A stretch of 34,879 nucleotides of DNA from Rhizonema sp. PD37 (GCA_029379215.1 JAQYWO010000057.1:1-34879), one strand, 5' to 3'; shown: positions 17,388 to 26,445, numbered from the stretch's first letter. Numbers and translations: made by a program. Notes: generated by a model from the sequence alone, not told the origin.

Positions 17388-18028
17388 GGGACGAAGGAAT
17401 AGTTTGGTTGGTTATTGATAATGATTATGTTCAATTTAACTTTGCGCTGTTTATTGTTGAATGAAAATTAGGATGAAAGCGCGATCGCGCTTGTGGAAGT
17501 ACTTATAAACTTTGTAAGTAAAAAACAGGTCATCTGTAGTGTTTTACCCAGATCGTCATTATAGCAGTTACCTTTTGAGTCACATAGGCTCATGCCCTCA
17601 TGATCGCCCTTGACGGGCACCCCTCTCCCAAACTTAGGTTCCGGGGCAGGGCTGAGGGCTATGGTTGTGTATGGCATCCAACTGAGAACTGATAGAATAG
17701 CTGCTGACGAGAAATTTATGTGGCTACTCGCACTGCTGCACTGCCACAAGCGCGATCGCCCTCACCTGATTAAATCTGTAACAATAATGCCTTTTTATTT
17801 TTATTTCCATCACAATGAAAAAAATTGTGCATAATTATAATACTTATTTCTGCGATCTATAGCTACGCACTCGCTTATCTCATCTATGTCTCAAGTTTAG
17901 CAACTTCTAGATACCTCGGACAGAGATGGGGGTTGATCCGGACACAATTTGATTGGAACAGATAAGTAGGATCGGCACAAATAAATTCATATATTTTGGT
18001 TTTTCTGTGTCGATCTACTTAAATATAT
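17388..18028. other. Intergenic region downstream of the three-gene block, no gene seen
   Basis: About 640 bp. It contains two HIP1-bearing segments (near 17482 and 17753), and a GC-richer tract near 17595-17665 (CACCCCTCTCCCAAAC and after) that looks like a dispersed repeat. Short frames on both strands cross that tract but have low-complexity translations and no ribosome sites. An imperfect inverted repeat lies at 17966-18018. Confidence 0.45.
17966..18018. repeat. Imperfect inverted repeat just downstream of the 375-aa gene
   Basis: GTAGGATCGGCACA at 17966-17979 pairs with TGTGTCGATCTAC at 18006-18018 with one bulge and one mismatch across a 26-base AT-rich loop. It sits 10-60 bp after the stop of the last gene of the three-gene block on the minus strand. 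It could act as a transcript-end hairpin, or be the pair of ends of a very small mobile element. Confidence 0.45.
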
Positions 18029-19156
18029 TTATCCAGACGAACGGAAAAGTACACGCCCTGGAAGCACCTCATCGTTAATTTTGGCATAAACTCGGAGGCA
18101 GGCAGACACTTCTCCGCGCACTCTGCCGATATCTAATTGCAGATCGTCTTTTGAGCAAGTATAAATATCAGCATAAGTTCCCCATAAAGGACGGATTTGC
18201 ACGCTGATACCAGCTTCCCGCGCTCTTTCAACGGCTAGATCTAGAGTGCGTCGTGCTTCTTGTTGCAGCTTACCCCACCAAGAGTAGCGATCGCACGGGG
18301 GCAAATGCACCAAAGAGTGGATTGCTTCATCTAAATCAAGTCTAGCACGCAAAGCGATTGCCAAATCTGCGTTGTCAGCAGTTGCTTGTACGCGCCGGAA
18401 GCGATTTATGAGTGTTGTGATGTACTTAGACTTCTCCGACTCTGAATTCAAAGACCTAACACCAAAGCGATCTACACTCTTGAAAGCATGATGCAAACAA
18501 GAGTCTAACTCAATAAACTTCAGACATGTAGACACAACTCCGGCAAGAAAATCAAGTTCTCTACCTTGTGTTTCTACCATCAGCCTTCGATCAAACTCAA
18601 CTTTGTCAGATAAGCACAACCCAGTCGCATTCATCTTGCCTTTCAAACCTGGGTACACAGATTCATGGCGCGTGAAGGATAAGTACTCAGTCAATTGTTC
18701 GTCTTCCACAGCACCTTCAATTCCCACCGCTACCGAAATCCGCTCTTGCCAAGTATGAGCTATCTTGTCAGGAACACGCAACAACAAACGTTGCATCTCA
18801 TTCCAATAATCGGCATCATTGGTGCTGTAAAATTGGTATTGACCAATATAGTTCATTAATTCCCCGTCAGCAAGCAAAGCCTTACCAATATCTGTCAGTT
18901 TAGGCTTGTCTTCTGCTATTTCTAGCACATCCTCCCAAGAGAAATTATCCTCGCAACGAGCCTCCTCCTGCGGAGATATTGGTTCCAAAACAGCCTCTAA
19001 TTCCCGCAGTAATTCCTCGCAAGCATTGTTACCTGGATCTGTAGTCGCTGTGTAAAGTGCTTGTTGTAGTTGAGTTTGGAGTCCGTATAAACCCAACCGC
19101 AGTACCCAAGCTAAATTTGAGTTTTCAATCTCTAATAACTTGTTAAAATTTAGCAT
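18029..19156 (-). CDS. Unrecognised 375-aa protein, third gene of the GTPase/ATPase block
   Basis: A soluble, largely helix-compatible protein of 375 residues with no signal peptide, membrane segment or P-loop. It begins MLNFNKLLEIENSNLAWVL. Notable features are an acidic stretch around residues 50-75, several tryptophans (WNEMQRL, WQERI, WWGKLQQEA), and a C-terminal strand-rich part (ISVQIRPLWGTYADIY, then VSACLRVYAKINDE). The start at 19156 has AGGA about eight bases upstream; that ribosome site sits at the edge of a heptad repeat. The frame extends 29 codons further upstream, through the repeat, so the start is chosen to exclude it. It follows the Hsp70-like gene by 182 bp on the same strand and is probably its functional partner. 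No family is recognised. Confidence 0.8.
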   Translation of the reverse strand: MLNFNKLLEIENSNLAWVLRLGLYGLQTQLQQALYTATTDPGNNACEELLRELEAVLEPISPQEEARCEDNFSWEDVLEIAEDKPKLTDIGKALLADGELMNYIGQYQFYSTNDADYWNEMQRLLLRVPDKIAHTWQERISVAVGIEGAVEDEQLTEYLSFTRHESVYPGLKGKMNATGLCLSDKVEFDRRLMVETQGRELDFLAGVVSTCLKFIELDSCLHHAFKSVDRFGVRSLNSESEKSKYITTLINRFRRVQATADNADLAIALRARLDLDEAIHSLVHLPPCDRYSWWGKLQQEARRTLDLAVERAREAGISVQIRPLWGTYADIYTCSKDDLQLDIGRVRGEVSACLRVYAKINDEVLPGRVLFRSSG

Positions 19157-19165
19157 AAATTTAGT

Positions 19166-19186
19166 CCTGAGTGCTGAGTGCTGAGT
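19166..19186. repeat. Heptad repeat (STRR-like), three units
   Basis: Three 7-base units on the plus strand: CCTGAGT, GCTGAGT, GCTGAGT. They are the reverse complement of the ACTCAGC units at 19291-19339, so the two arrays face each other across about 100 bp and can pair. The array touches the AGGA ribosome site of the 375-aa gene. Confidence 0.7.
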
Positions 19187-19290
19187 AAGAGTTTTAAGTA
19201 TTAAACAACGAAACATAAAGGAGAAAGGTAATCTTAAACTCAATAATGGGAGTAGTCATAAAGATTTCAATCACAAACTCATAACTTATG

Positions 19291-19339
19291 ACTCATTACT
19301 CATTACTCATTACTCATTACTCAGCACTCAGCACTCATT
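19291..19339. repeat. Heptad repeat (STRR-like), seven units
   Basis: Seven perfect 7-base units in order: four ACTCATT, two ACTCAGC, one ACTCATT. Such short tandemly repeated repetitive (STRR) heptamers are known from heterocyst-forming cyanobacteria. The array abuts the TAA stop codon (19341-19339) of the Hsp70-like gene, so it forms the start of the spacer before the next gene. Confidence 0.85.
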
Positions 19340-22300
19340 TAATGTTCTCCAGAAAATGGATCGCGTTCTGCCTTGACATCGTTGGGTTGTGGCTGGAGAG
19401 TGTCTCGAAAAACGCATCCCTCCTGTTTGAGACATTCTGGACTTGTGGATGTCCAATAAGCAACCTCAAACGCATGTACCCGTAAGATTCCTTTCTCGTT
19501 GAGAGAGACGTAATATCGGCAAGGAAACTCAGTATAAACGGCAGGTTCAGGCAATTCACCGATGAGTTCCCACTTATGGGATTTTGGGTTGTGAAATTGG
19601 AAGTAAAAAGTATGTTTGCCACTTGCAGGAAATGGAGGTAATTCGGCAATTAAACCGATTCCTTGGGGTTGTATAGCTCCATCATAGCGAAAAACGCTCC
19701 ACTCCTTGCTATAGTCTTTACTAGCATCAAATAAGACAGTATGAGCATCTGTTTTCATTACATTTGCGGATTCAGCTACATTCACGGCAATATCGCAGAC
19801 GACTTGAGCGTTATCAGAAAACACTGTTGTTATCGAGATCGCTTTTGCCATATCCAAGCTGGGTACGTTCACAGGGATAATGTAGTGGGGATTACCCCGG
19901 CACAGCAGCAAGTCGATATCTAGCTTTTGATCAATCTCAAACTGGACTTTGATATTATTTTTAAAATCTTCCTCTTTGATTTCCAGTTTTTTCATCAGTG
20001 CGTCGCCGTTGTAGCTACCCCAAAGTTGGGGTTTTATATTCTCAAAGTCTTGACGGATAATGTTGTTAGTTAATTGCATCCCCTGCCAACCGCTGCGATA
20101 CTTTGCTTTTGGATCACCTGCCTTGAGTTGATAAAGTTCTTGACTGGCATAAAAAATCGGATCTAAATTGCCGCCAATCACTTCCCTCTTAAAGGAGCAT
20201 GGCAGAAAGTAAAATAGGTTTTTGACATCAATGTAAAGTTGGTTGACTCCTCTACGCAGCAAATCCTTAGATTCAAGAGGAGCGAAACCCAATTGTCTGA
20301 GCTTCTCCGCAAAGCAGGCTCCGGCTGAGGTAGCAAGTTTGGTGTATTCTGGTTCAAAGGTGACTCGCTCAGAGTTCCACACAAAATAGTCAGATTTGCT
20401 AAAGACTCGGTAAAGTTCGCGTTCGACAAGAGCGATCTGGCAGGTTTTTCCTGATAAAATCACCCAATCTACAAGTTCATTGTCGTGAGGGTGGGCTCTA
20501 TGAGCATTCGTTTTGTTCATTAACGCATTCTCTACTAGCCCTTGGGCGATACCGATCGCTTCTCGAATTACAGGAGATATAGCTTTTTCAAATTGCTGTA
20601 CGGTAATTGTCACAGACATTGAGTCTATCACCTCGCAAGGTATATGGATGTCGCTATATTGCAGCAATTCCGCAATTTTTTGTCCATCGAGTACAAAGAT
20701 GGGTTCAGATGCGTCTAATGTTCGCTTTTGAGCGAGAGCTATTTTCGCATTTTCAGCTTGTTCCCACAAAGTGTAAAACGTTTGAGTGCGGGATGGCGAG
20801 TTTTTCCACCGGGTAGGTAAAACTTTCTCGGCAGCATTCAAAGCATCTTTGTAAGCGTCGCCTTCCTTTATATCTTTGTCTACACAAGCTAACAGACTAC
20901 CAGGAGAGAATTTATCTTGGTACAAAAAGCGATCGCTCAACTCCATCGGATCAATTTTCAACACATATGCACTCAAACGTTCATCGGTGACGCAAGTGAG
21001 CAAACAATCAGCGATCGCCGCTTTGAGCAATAGGAAAATCCGCAGGGTAATCAGTTCCCCACCCAACTGCAAATGACCGGAAGAACCTAACAGTTTGGGT
21101 GTAAGTTTATAGTAACGTCCGCCATCACCGCGATCTTCACCTGGTGAGAAGGGGTTAATTTCTTCTAGTGTCAGACGAATGAGTGCTAAATCAGTGGTTC
21201 CCCCACCAATATCGAGAACTAAAACATTTTGCCACCATTTATCCCCTTCGTATCGACACCGGGTTTTGAAAGACTCAATACCTACATTCAAATCACCGCC
21301 AAACTCTCGCCAGAGAAAGAAGATGGCAACAGAAATCGCTTCGTCGTAAGCCATCTGCACATCGACGATATCTAGCTTTCTCACCAAGTTCTCAATCTCG
21401 CGACGTACAAATGGTGAGGCGATGGTTGGGTATGTCACCACGGCTCGGTAGAATTTACCTTCAGAACATTTACCAGGGTAACGTTGACGGTACTTCTCGG
21501 TTAACCCAATTAATTCCGCATACGCAGCTTGCAGGAGTTGGTTAACCTCAATTGTTTCCACCTTACCATCAATTGTGACTTGAAAACCGCGTTCTAGACC
21601 GAAGTAGCGCTTGGGTGAATGGAGAAATTTCCCTTCTATCGACTCTTCATTACCGATGGCATCTAGTCTGTGCTGGCGAGCTTGTTCTCCCAAAATAACT
21701 TTAACTTTTGCCGAGTCGTCATTTGAATGTTCCAAACTGACGACTTCTAACTCACTCTTAATTTCACTCAAACAACGATCTTTGTCCAGTTCTACGGATA
21801 TCAAACTTTGCCATTCTAACGGTGGTACGCGGAAGACTTCGTGGTAGATTTCGTATAACCTTTTACTAGCTGCAGAACGAAACCAAGGCAATCTTTGAAA
21901 AACGCAAATCTCTATTTGCTGAATAGCTGCCAATAAGTCATGACTGTCAAAGCCTTGAAATAGAGAAACAATCTGGTGACGATTGTGATCGTGTGGTATT
22001 CTGTTTATAGTAGTCGTGTATGTATCTGTACCAAAGATTGACATCAGTTGAGTGAGAAACTTTTGCCATTCAAAATTCCAAGCATCTTGACTGATACCGG
22101 GTAAGTCATCTACGGGACACTGACTGAGCCAGTTGGAGATGCGATCGCGCAACCTAGCCTCTTGCTCTGCCGGCAAACTATCTGGAGTCACAATCACTTT
22201 CGGATCGTAGAGAGTGACTGTAGAGTTGGAAGTGCCAAAATCAATGGCAAACCAGCCTGGATAATTGATTTCTGGCTTTTTATTTTCCACAGGTAGTATG

Positions 22301-22752
22301 GGTTTAAAGGGCAATAGTTGCGGAACTGTCATTTGTGTTAAAAAATCTCCCACGGGATAAGTCCATATATCGCAGTCTGCTACTGAGTTTCTGGGTGCAG
22401 ACAGGTTCGGTTCACCCGTCTCATAGGAATCGAAATACTCCATACTTACCTGTAAATTGCAGTTGACACCTGCAGGTAAAGGTTTATTCCACCAACAATC
22501 AATCTGCCGTAATCGCTGTGGGCTAGAGAGTCTCAGTAGCTGGTTTGTATGAGAAAAGTTAATAGTTTTATATGCCGCTTGGATTAGTGTTGCCAAATCT
22601 TCCGGCATTCCACTCACAGAAATATCAATCCTGAAAATATGAGGTAGGTTGAACCTTTCAGTAGGTTTTATTTCTATGACTGGCAAAAGTAATAGACTAC
22701 AGTCTTTAGTACGTAACTGATAACTATTTAAAAGCTCAATTTTGACAGACAT
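19339..22752 (-). CDS. Large Hsp70/actin-fold ATPase, second gene of the block
   Basis: A 1137-residue protein with the ASKHA (Hsp70/actin/hexokinase) nucleotide-binding motifs spread over its middle. Phosphate-1 is FAIDFGTSNSTVTLYD (about 168-183), the connect-1-like helix is AYDEAISVAIFFLW (468-481), phosphate-2 is VLVLDIGGGTTDLALI (510-525), LGGELITLRIF (563-573) resembles the Hsp70 GGEDFD segment, and the adenosine-type motif is VDWVILSGKT (761-770). An N-terminal region of about 165 residues and a C-terminal region of about 300 residues are outside the core. The C-terminal part is beta-rich and could be a substrate- or partner-binding module; there is no canonical DnaK peptide-binding domain. 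At nearly twice the size of DnaK it recalls SrfB-type ATPases, but homology is not established. No ribosome site is seen at the ATG. It follows the dynamin-like gene by 209 bp. Confidence 0.85.
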   Translation of the reverse strand: MSVKIELLNSYQLRTKDCSLLLLPVIEIKPTERFNLPHIFRIDISVSGMPEDLATLIQAAYKTINFSHTNQLLRLSSPQRLRQIDCWWNKPLPAGVNCNLQVSMEYFDSYETGEPNLSAPRNSVADCDIWTYPVGDFLTQMTVPQLLPFKPILPVENKKPEINYPGWFAIDFGTSNSTVTLYDPKVIVTPDSLPAEQEARLRDRISNWLSQCPVDDLPGISQDAWNFEWQKFLTQLMSIFGTDTYTTTINRIPHDHNRHQIVSLFQGFDSHDLLAAIQQIEICVFQRLPWFRSAASKRLYEIYHEVFRVPPLEWQSLISVELDKDRCLSEIKSELEVVSLEHSNDDSAKVKVILGEQARQHRLDAIGNEESIEGKFLHSPKRYFGLERGFQVTIDGKVETIEVNQLLQAAYAELIGLTEKYRQRYPGKCSEGKFYRAVVTYPTIASPFVRREIENLVRKLDIVDVQMAYDEAISVAIFFLWREFGGDLNVGIESFKTRCRYEGDKWWQNVLVLDIGGGTTDLALIRLTLEEINPFSPGEDRGDGGRYYKLTPKLLGSSGHLQLGGELITLRIFLLLKAAIADCLLTCVTDERLSAYVLKIDPMELSDRFLYQDKFSPGSLLACVDKDIKEGDAYKDALNAAEKVLPTRWKNSPSRTQTFYTLWEQAENAKIALAQKRTLDASEPIFVLDGQKIAELLQYSDIHIPCEVIDSMSVTITVQQFEKAISPVIREAIGIAQGLVENALMNKTNAHRAHPHDNELVDWVILSGKTCQIALVERELYRVFSKSDYFVWNSERVTFEPEYTKLATSAGACFAEKLRQLGFAPLESKDLLRRGVNQLYIDVKNLFYFLPCSFKREVIGGNLDPIFYASQELYQLKAGDPKAKYRSGWQGMQLTNNIIRQDFENIKPQLWGSYNGDALMKKLEIKEEDFKNNIKVQFEIDQKLDIDLLLCRGNPHYIIPVNVPSLDMAKAISITTVFSDNAQVVCDIAVNVAESANVMKTDAHTVLFDASKDYSKEWSVFRYDGAIQPQGIGLIAELPPFPASGKHTFYFQFHNPKSHKWELIGELPEPAVYTEFPCRYYVSLNEKGILRVHAFEVAYWTSTSPECLKQEGCVFRDTLQPQPNDVKAERDPFSGEH

Positions 22753-22800
22753 TTTTATTTGGGGAATGGGGAACGGGTAGATGAAGAATTAATCTGACTT

Positions 22801-22934
22801 CTGTGCGGGCAGGTTTTACTGATTAACTTATCGGCTTCATCATCAATCTGATAAACCTGCTTCTACGCCTGTGCGGGCAGGTTTTACTGATTAACTTATC
22901 GGCTTCATCATCAATCTGATAAACTTGCTTCTAC
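22801..22934. repeat. Two tandem copies of a 68-bp palindromic repeat
   Basis: Units at 22801-22868 and 22869-22934 are nearly identical. Each starts CTGTGCGGGCAGGTTTTAC and ends with AAACCTGCTTCTAC (AAACTTGCTTCTAC in the second). The outer arms GCAGGTTT and AAACCTGC pair, so the second copy carries one mismatch in its stem. The repeat fills most of the 209-bp gap between the dynamin-like and Hsp70-like genes. Architecture and duplication resemble the 66-bp repeat at 6902-7033, but the core differs. Confidence 0.85.
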
Positions 22935-22961
22935 TTCTCATTTCTTCTTCAATTAAATTCC

Positions 22962-25523
22962 CTATTCTTCTGGATAAAAAATTGTCGGTATTTGCGAAAG
23001 AGTTTCTAACCATAGAGGAGTCAGAGGAGAAGTTTCTCCTGTTGTGGAGGCAATGTATCTGATTAAAGGTTCATTCTTCGACTTTAAAAGTTCTTGCAAG
23101 TTGTCTACAATTTCCTTCAAAGCTTGGTAAAAAGAAGATTTCACTTGTTTGGTTAACTGACTCACGTATTGCAATAAATGTAAACTAGTACTGGCAGTTA
23201 TTTCATCTCGCAGTCGTAAAACGGCGATTTGGTGATTAAATGGCCTTGGGGTAACGGGAAACTTTTTATCAGGGTTCCAGTCGAATATTTGACCGTTTTG
23301 GTGCTTATCATCTTTACGTGCTAGGGGAAACAAGGTATCAGGATTGATGGGTGAAGTATTACCTGCAAGTCCACTGTGTTGAATGACAAGTTTCTGCCAT
23401 TTATGAATAGGATCGAGCGCACGCTGGAGATTTCTAAATAAGCGAACTTGACTCCTACCAAATTTGTTCTCAATGTACTGTTCCTTTTCAGGTAGCAATA
23501 TTGGGTTCAGTTTGTCGCGTTGTATTTCCACACTGCTAGACAATTTACCAAATAAGTGTGCGACTGCTTCTGTCGTACTTTCATGAGCAAAGACTTGCAT
23601 TTCCTCTATTGTTTGCACAAATGCCGGATAGAGATCATCGCTTTTCATGGGAATAAAGTCGTCAACTTCATCTTCTTCAAAAAAGCTTTCACATTTTGTT
23701 AAGGAGATGATGCCATTTTTAGTTCTGTCGAAGAGTAAAGTCCACTCACTCCAATCAAAGAAGATTTTATCAATGAGTTCATCCTTGACGACATTACTGA
23801 TAGAAACTCCGTTACTATTCTTTAATATAGGCTGTTTATCTAAATCTTCATAAAATTGTCTGTAAGTAGTAACTAAGTTCTCGATGGCTTCACGCAAGCT
23901 GAGAAAAGCTTGGCTTTCAATAATTGGTAGATATGTCGGTATTTCCTCTAAGAGATTTTTTAAATAGATCTGCTCTTCTCGCACAGCGATCGCAGCCCTC
24001 TCCGTATCTTCTAAAAGTTGTTTCATCCCATGAACAGACACATGCTCCTTAAGTAAGGAACGCAATCTGCTAATTCCACCATCCTCAGCATAGTCACTCA
24101 GTTGCTTATGTAGTGTGTGAGAAGAGGGTAGCATTTCACTCAATTGCTGCCATTTGCGCCGCATTTCTGACTCATCAGGTTTGTTTGGTTTGTCCAATTC
24201 AGGCAAAAACTCAGCCGAACAAACTTGCAATGGAGAGGAAAGTTCTGCTAATTTCGTCAATCCGTAGAGTTGCGATAACAAAACAATATTCTTCTTTTCG
24301 GTAGTTAAATTACTCGCACTAGCAAGAGTGAGTTGGAGAATCCTCAGACTATCTAGTAAATCTTCTTCACACAACAGTGGTTCTTCCAACAGTTCTTCAA
24401 GAGTGCGTTCGTCACTCCGGGAAAAAGGAAGTTGATTAAATCGCCCTACGCCTACAATGATACGATCTTTGAGGTCTTCTCCTTTATCCCGTTCGAGCAT
24501 ACTGCGAATTTTCGATGCAGTGACACAGCCAGGATATCTGCCGTTTAGTAGCAGCAGGATGGTTTGTACATCTCTGAGTTCCCGCACAGACAAAAAAGCA
24601 TCCCTCACCCCAGAATCAGCAGATCCTAATCCGGGAAAGTCAAGGAGTAAAAATTCATTTGTTCCTTGTAAAGCAGACAAATCCCAAATTTCTTTTGATA
24701 CCTCAACAGTCACATCCAAGCGACGAATCAGTGAAAAGCTATTTTGTATATCTTGAGCTGATGGCTGTGCAAAATCCCAATTCTTGGGAAGGGGAGGTAG
24801 ACTGTCAAAGCTAAGTTCTAGGATATTCATCGGTGGCTCGGCAAGTTTCAACCCTTTGTGAGCCGTGATATTGTCAATTTGGTAGCTTTTGCCGCAAATG
24901 TCTTCACCGTAAACACTGTAAGTACGTACAAATACTACTAACTCTCGCAGTAAAGAGCGTAGTTCCAAACTTTGAGTCTGATTCCAAACTTGCTCGCACC
25001 AACTGAGGATAGCGAGACTATCAACATTGCCTGTAGGCTGTAAACTTTTTAGGGAAGCAAGCTGAGAAGGCTGTATTTGTGCGGCTATTGAGCGTTGTTC
25101 GGCTTCTTCCAGCATAAAACACAGACACTCTTTTACACCTGCGTGTGATAAGTACTCCACCGTATAGTTCCCGACTTTCGTCGTTTGAAGGTTGGGCTGG
25201 GGAACAAGGTGGATAGCAGTGACGTTCCCTGTAGTCGGAGTTTCACTCACTGGTAAGGCATCAGCGTAGCCGATCAAACTGCCTAGAAGCAATGTTTTGC
25301 CGCTACTAAATTCCCCCATAATCCCGATTTTGACTGGGGAGGATGCAAGTTGTACTGTTCTTTGGGCAGACTGCTGAAGACGCTGAATGCTTTCATGAAT
25401 GCTATTTGGCACCCAACTATCCTTGGGTGGTGGATTCTTTGACACCAACTCCAAACTCTGAAGTATAGATTCCCCATACTCTTTATAGCGGCGCAATTTT
25501 TCTACTGCCATAACACTTTTCAT
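22962..25523 (-). CDS. Dynamin-like large GTPase, first gene of the block
   Basis: An 853-residue protein with a dynamin-type GTPase domain. An N-terminal helical stretch of about 60 residues precedes the P-loop GEFSSGKT at 70-77. The G2 region TPTTGNVT (95-102) has the conserved threonines. G3 is DFPGLG at 295-300, unusually far downstream because of an insertion of about 170 residues. VGVGRFNQLP (357-366) is at the place of G4 but does not match the N/TKxD consensus. The remainder (about 400-853) is helical with long charged stretches, as in the stalk of bacterial dynamin-like proteins; no clear membrane helix or paddle is seen. The ATG at 25523 has AGGAG six bases upstream. It is the likely first gene of an operon with the Hsp70-like and 375-aa genes. 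Membrane remodelling or a defence or stress role are possible; neither is shown by the sequence. Confidence 0.85.
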   Translation of the reverse strand: MKSVMAVEKLRRYKEYGESILQSLELVSKNPPPKDSWVPNSIHESIQRLQQSAQRTVQLASSPVKIGIMGEFSSGKTLLLGSLIGYADALPVSETPTTGNVTAIHLVPQPNLQTTKVGNYTVEYLSHAGVKECLCFMLEEAEQRSIAAQIQPSQLASLKSLQPTGNVDSLAILSWCEQVWNQTQSLELRSLLRELVVFVRTYSVYGEDICGKSYQIDNITAHKGLKLAEPPMNILELSFDSLPPLPKNWDFAQPSAQDIQNSFSLIRRLDVTVEVSKEIWDLSALQGTNEFLLLDFPGLGSADSGVRDAFLSVRELRDVQTILLLLNGRYPGCVTASKIRSMLERDKGEDLKDRIIVGVGRFNQLPFSRSDERTLEELLEEPLLCEEDLLDSLRILQLTLASASNLTTEKKNIVLLSQLYGLTKLAELSSPLQVCSAEFLPELDKPNKPDESEMRRKWQQLSEMLPSSHTLHKQLSDYAEDGGISRLRSLLKEHVSVHGMKQLLEDTERAAIAVREEQIYLKNLLEEIPTYLPIIESQAFLSLREAIENLVTTYRQFYEDLDKQPILKNSNGVSISNVVKDELIDKIFFDWSEWTLLFDRTKNGIISLTKCESFFEEDEVDDFIPMKSDDLYPAFVQTIEEMQVFAHESTTEAVAHLFGKLSSSVEIQRDKLNPILLPEKEQYIENKFGRSQVRLFRNLQRALDPIHKWQKLVIQHSGLAGNTSPINPDTLFPLARKDDKHQNGQIFDWNPDKKFPVTPRPFNHQIAVLRLRDEITASTSLHLLQYVSQLTKQVKSSFYQALKEIVDNLQELLKSKNEPLIRYIASTTGETSPLTPLWLETLSQIPTIFYPEE

Positions 25524-26076
25524 CTAATCTCCTGATTCAGAATTACGTGGTTCGTTAAAAGTGAAAGGTTAATTGCAATCAACTATTAACTTTTAACTGA
25601 ACACGATACTAGAGAGCCTGAGGATTTTTGATTAACCCCACGCTCTGTAGCATTGGCAAGTGCCATTAAGGAATTATTGTTTTTTTAGACCAAAAACTAA
25701 AGTCTAGCAACTTCTACAATTTGTTTGTTCCTAATTGCCAGATCCTGACACAGATTAAATTTCAAGCTTTTTGTCTAGTTTTTAAAATACATTTTTTGCC
25801 AAGTTCGCTATTAATACTAATACCATTTTTATACTTGTCATAAAAATTTGTAATTCCTTGGTAGTACAAAGCCTACTGATTCATTTGTAAAATCAATCTC
25901 ATATCCGCGTAAAGTTCAAGCATGAATTGTGGCGATACACGAAGCGTCAAGCCAGAGGCTTATCACACAAAGTAGCAACAGACACGCCTGGGCGTATCGC
26001 TTGACTCAAAGCGTAGGTGATAGATTTGTTCTGTCGTCGGCGATCACTTTGAAAGATAGCTGGATACCCCTGACAT
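25524..26076. other. Intergenic region upstream of the dynamin-like gene, no gene seen
   Basis: About 550 bp, mostly AT-rich, expected to contain the promoter of the three-gene block on the minus strand; no convincing -35/-10 pair was found. Around 25934-26006 an imperfect inverted repeat (GCGATACACGAAGCGTCAAGC against GGCGTATCGCTTGAC) has the look of a dispersed cyanobacterial repeat. Confidence 0.45.
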
Positions 26077-26445
26077 TTATTCCTCTATCCAAGAGCTGAG
26101 AAACTCTACTTGGTTTTCCATTTCCTCTGCTGATTTAGCCGCAACCAATCTCAAAATACCGCGCATCAGTTCTCCAATTGAGTAACGTTGCTGCTGTACT
26201 AAAATCATCCCGGAGTGAGGTTGTTCTTGAGTCAAAAAAGCTGTGTGTAAACGATAGAAATCCTGAATGTTAGAACTATACAAAACACGACCTTGAGACC
26301 TTGCTCAAATTAATTGTTCTTCATCAGGATATTTTAATCGGTTTACACTGAAAGTGGTGATGACATCTACACTGCGATTTTGCAGAGCCAGTATTAAAGA
26401 ACGTCCCGTAGAATCCTCATCCATATATGAGCGAATCTGGCTCAT
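26077..26445 (-). pseudogene. DUF5615 PIN-like toxin, interrupted by TGA at codon 47
   Basis: Reading from the ATG at 26445 the frame gives MSQIRSYMDEDSTGRSLILA and continues to DEEQLI, then TGA (26305-26307). It resumes in the same frame as ARSQGRVLYSSNIQDFYRLH to the stop at 26077. Together the pieces make a full 122-residue DUF5615 protein, a PIN-domain-like family that acts as toxin partner of DUF433 antitoxins. The conserved N-terminal DED triad and the SNIQDF region are present. Family members usually have a tryptophan at the TGA position (LWA or VWA before SQ/SQG), so a single TGG to TGA change explains the break. The ATG overlaps the stop of the preceding DUF433 gene by four bases. 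The downstream part could be translated alone from an internal ATG at 26283 but would lack the active-site start. Confidence 0.8.

Noticed and set aside
17468..17834. Short frames on both strands in the 17.4-18.0 kb gap
   Set aside because: They cross a dispersed-repeat-like tract, have no ribosome site and no protein-like pattern.
19157..19243. Longer N-terminus of the 375-aa protein
   Set aside because: The extra 29 codons run through the heptad repeat and lack a ribosome site; AGGA before 19156 decides the start.
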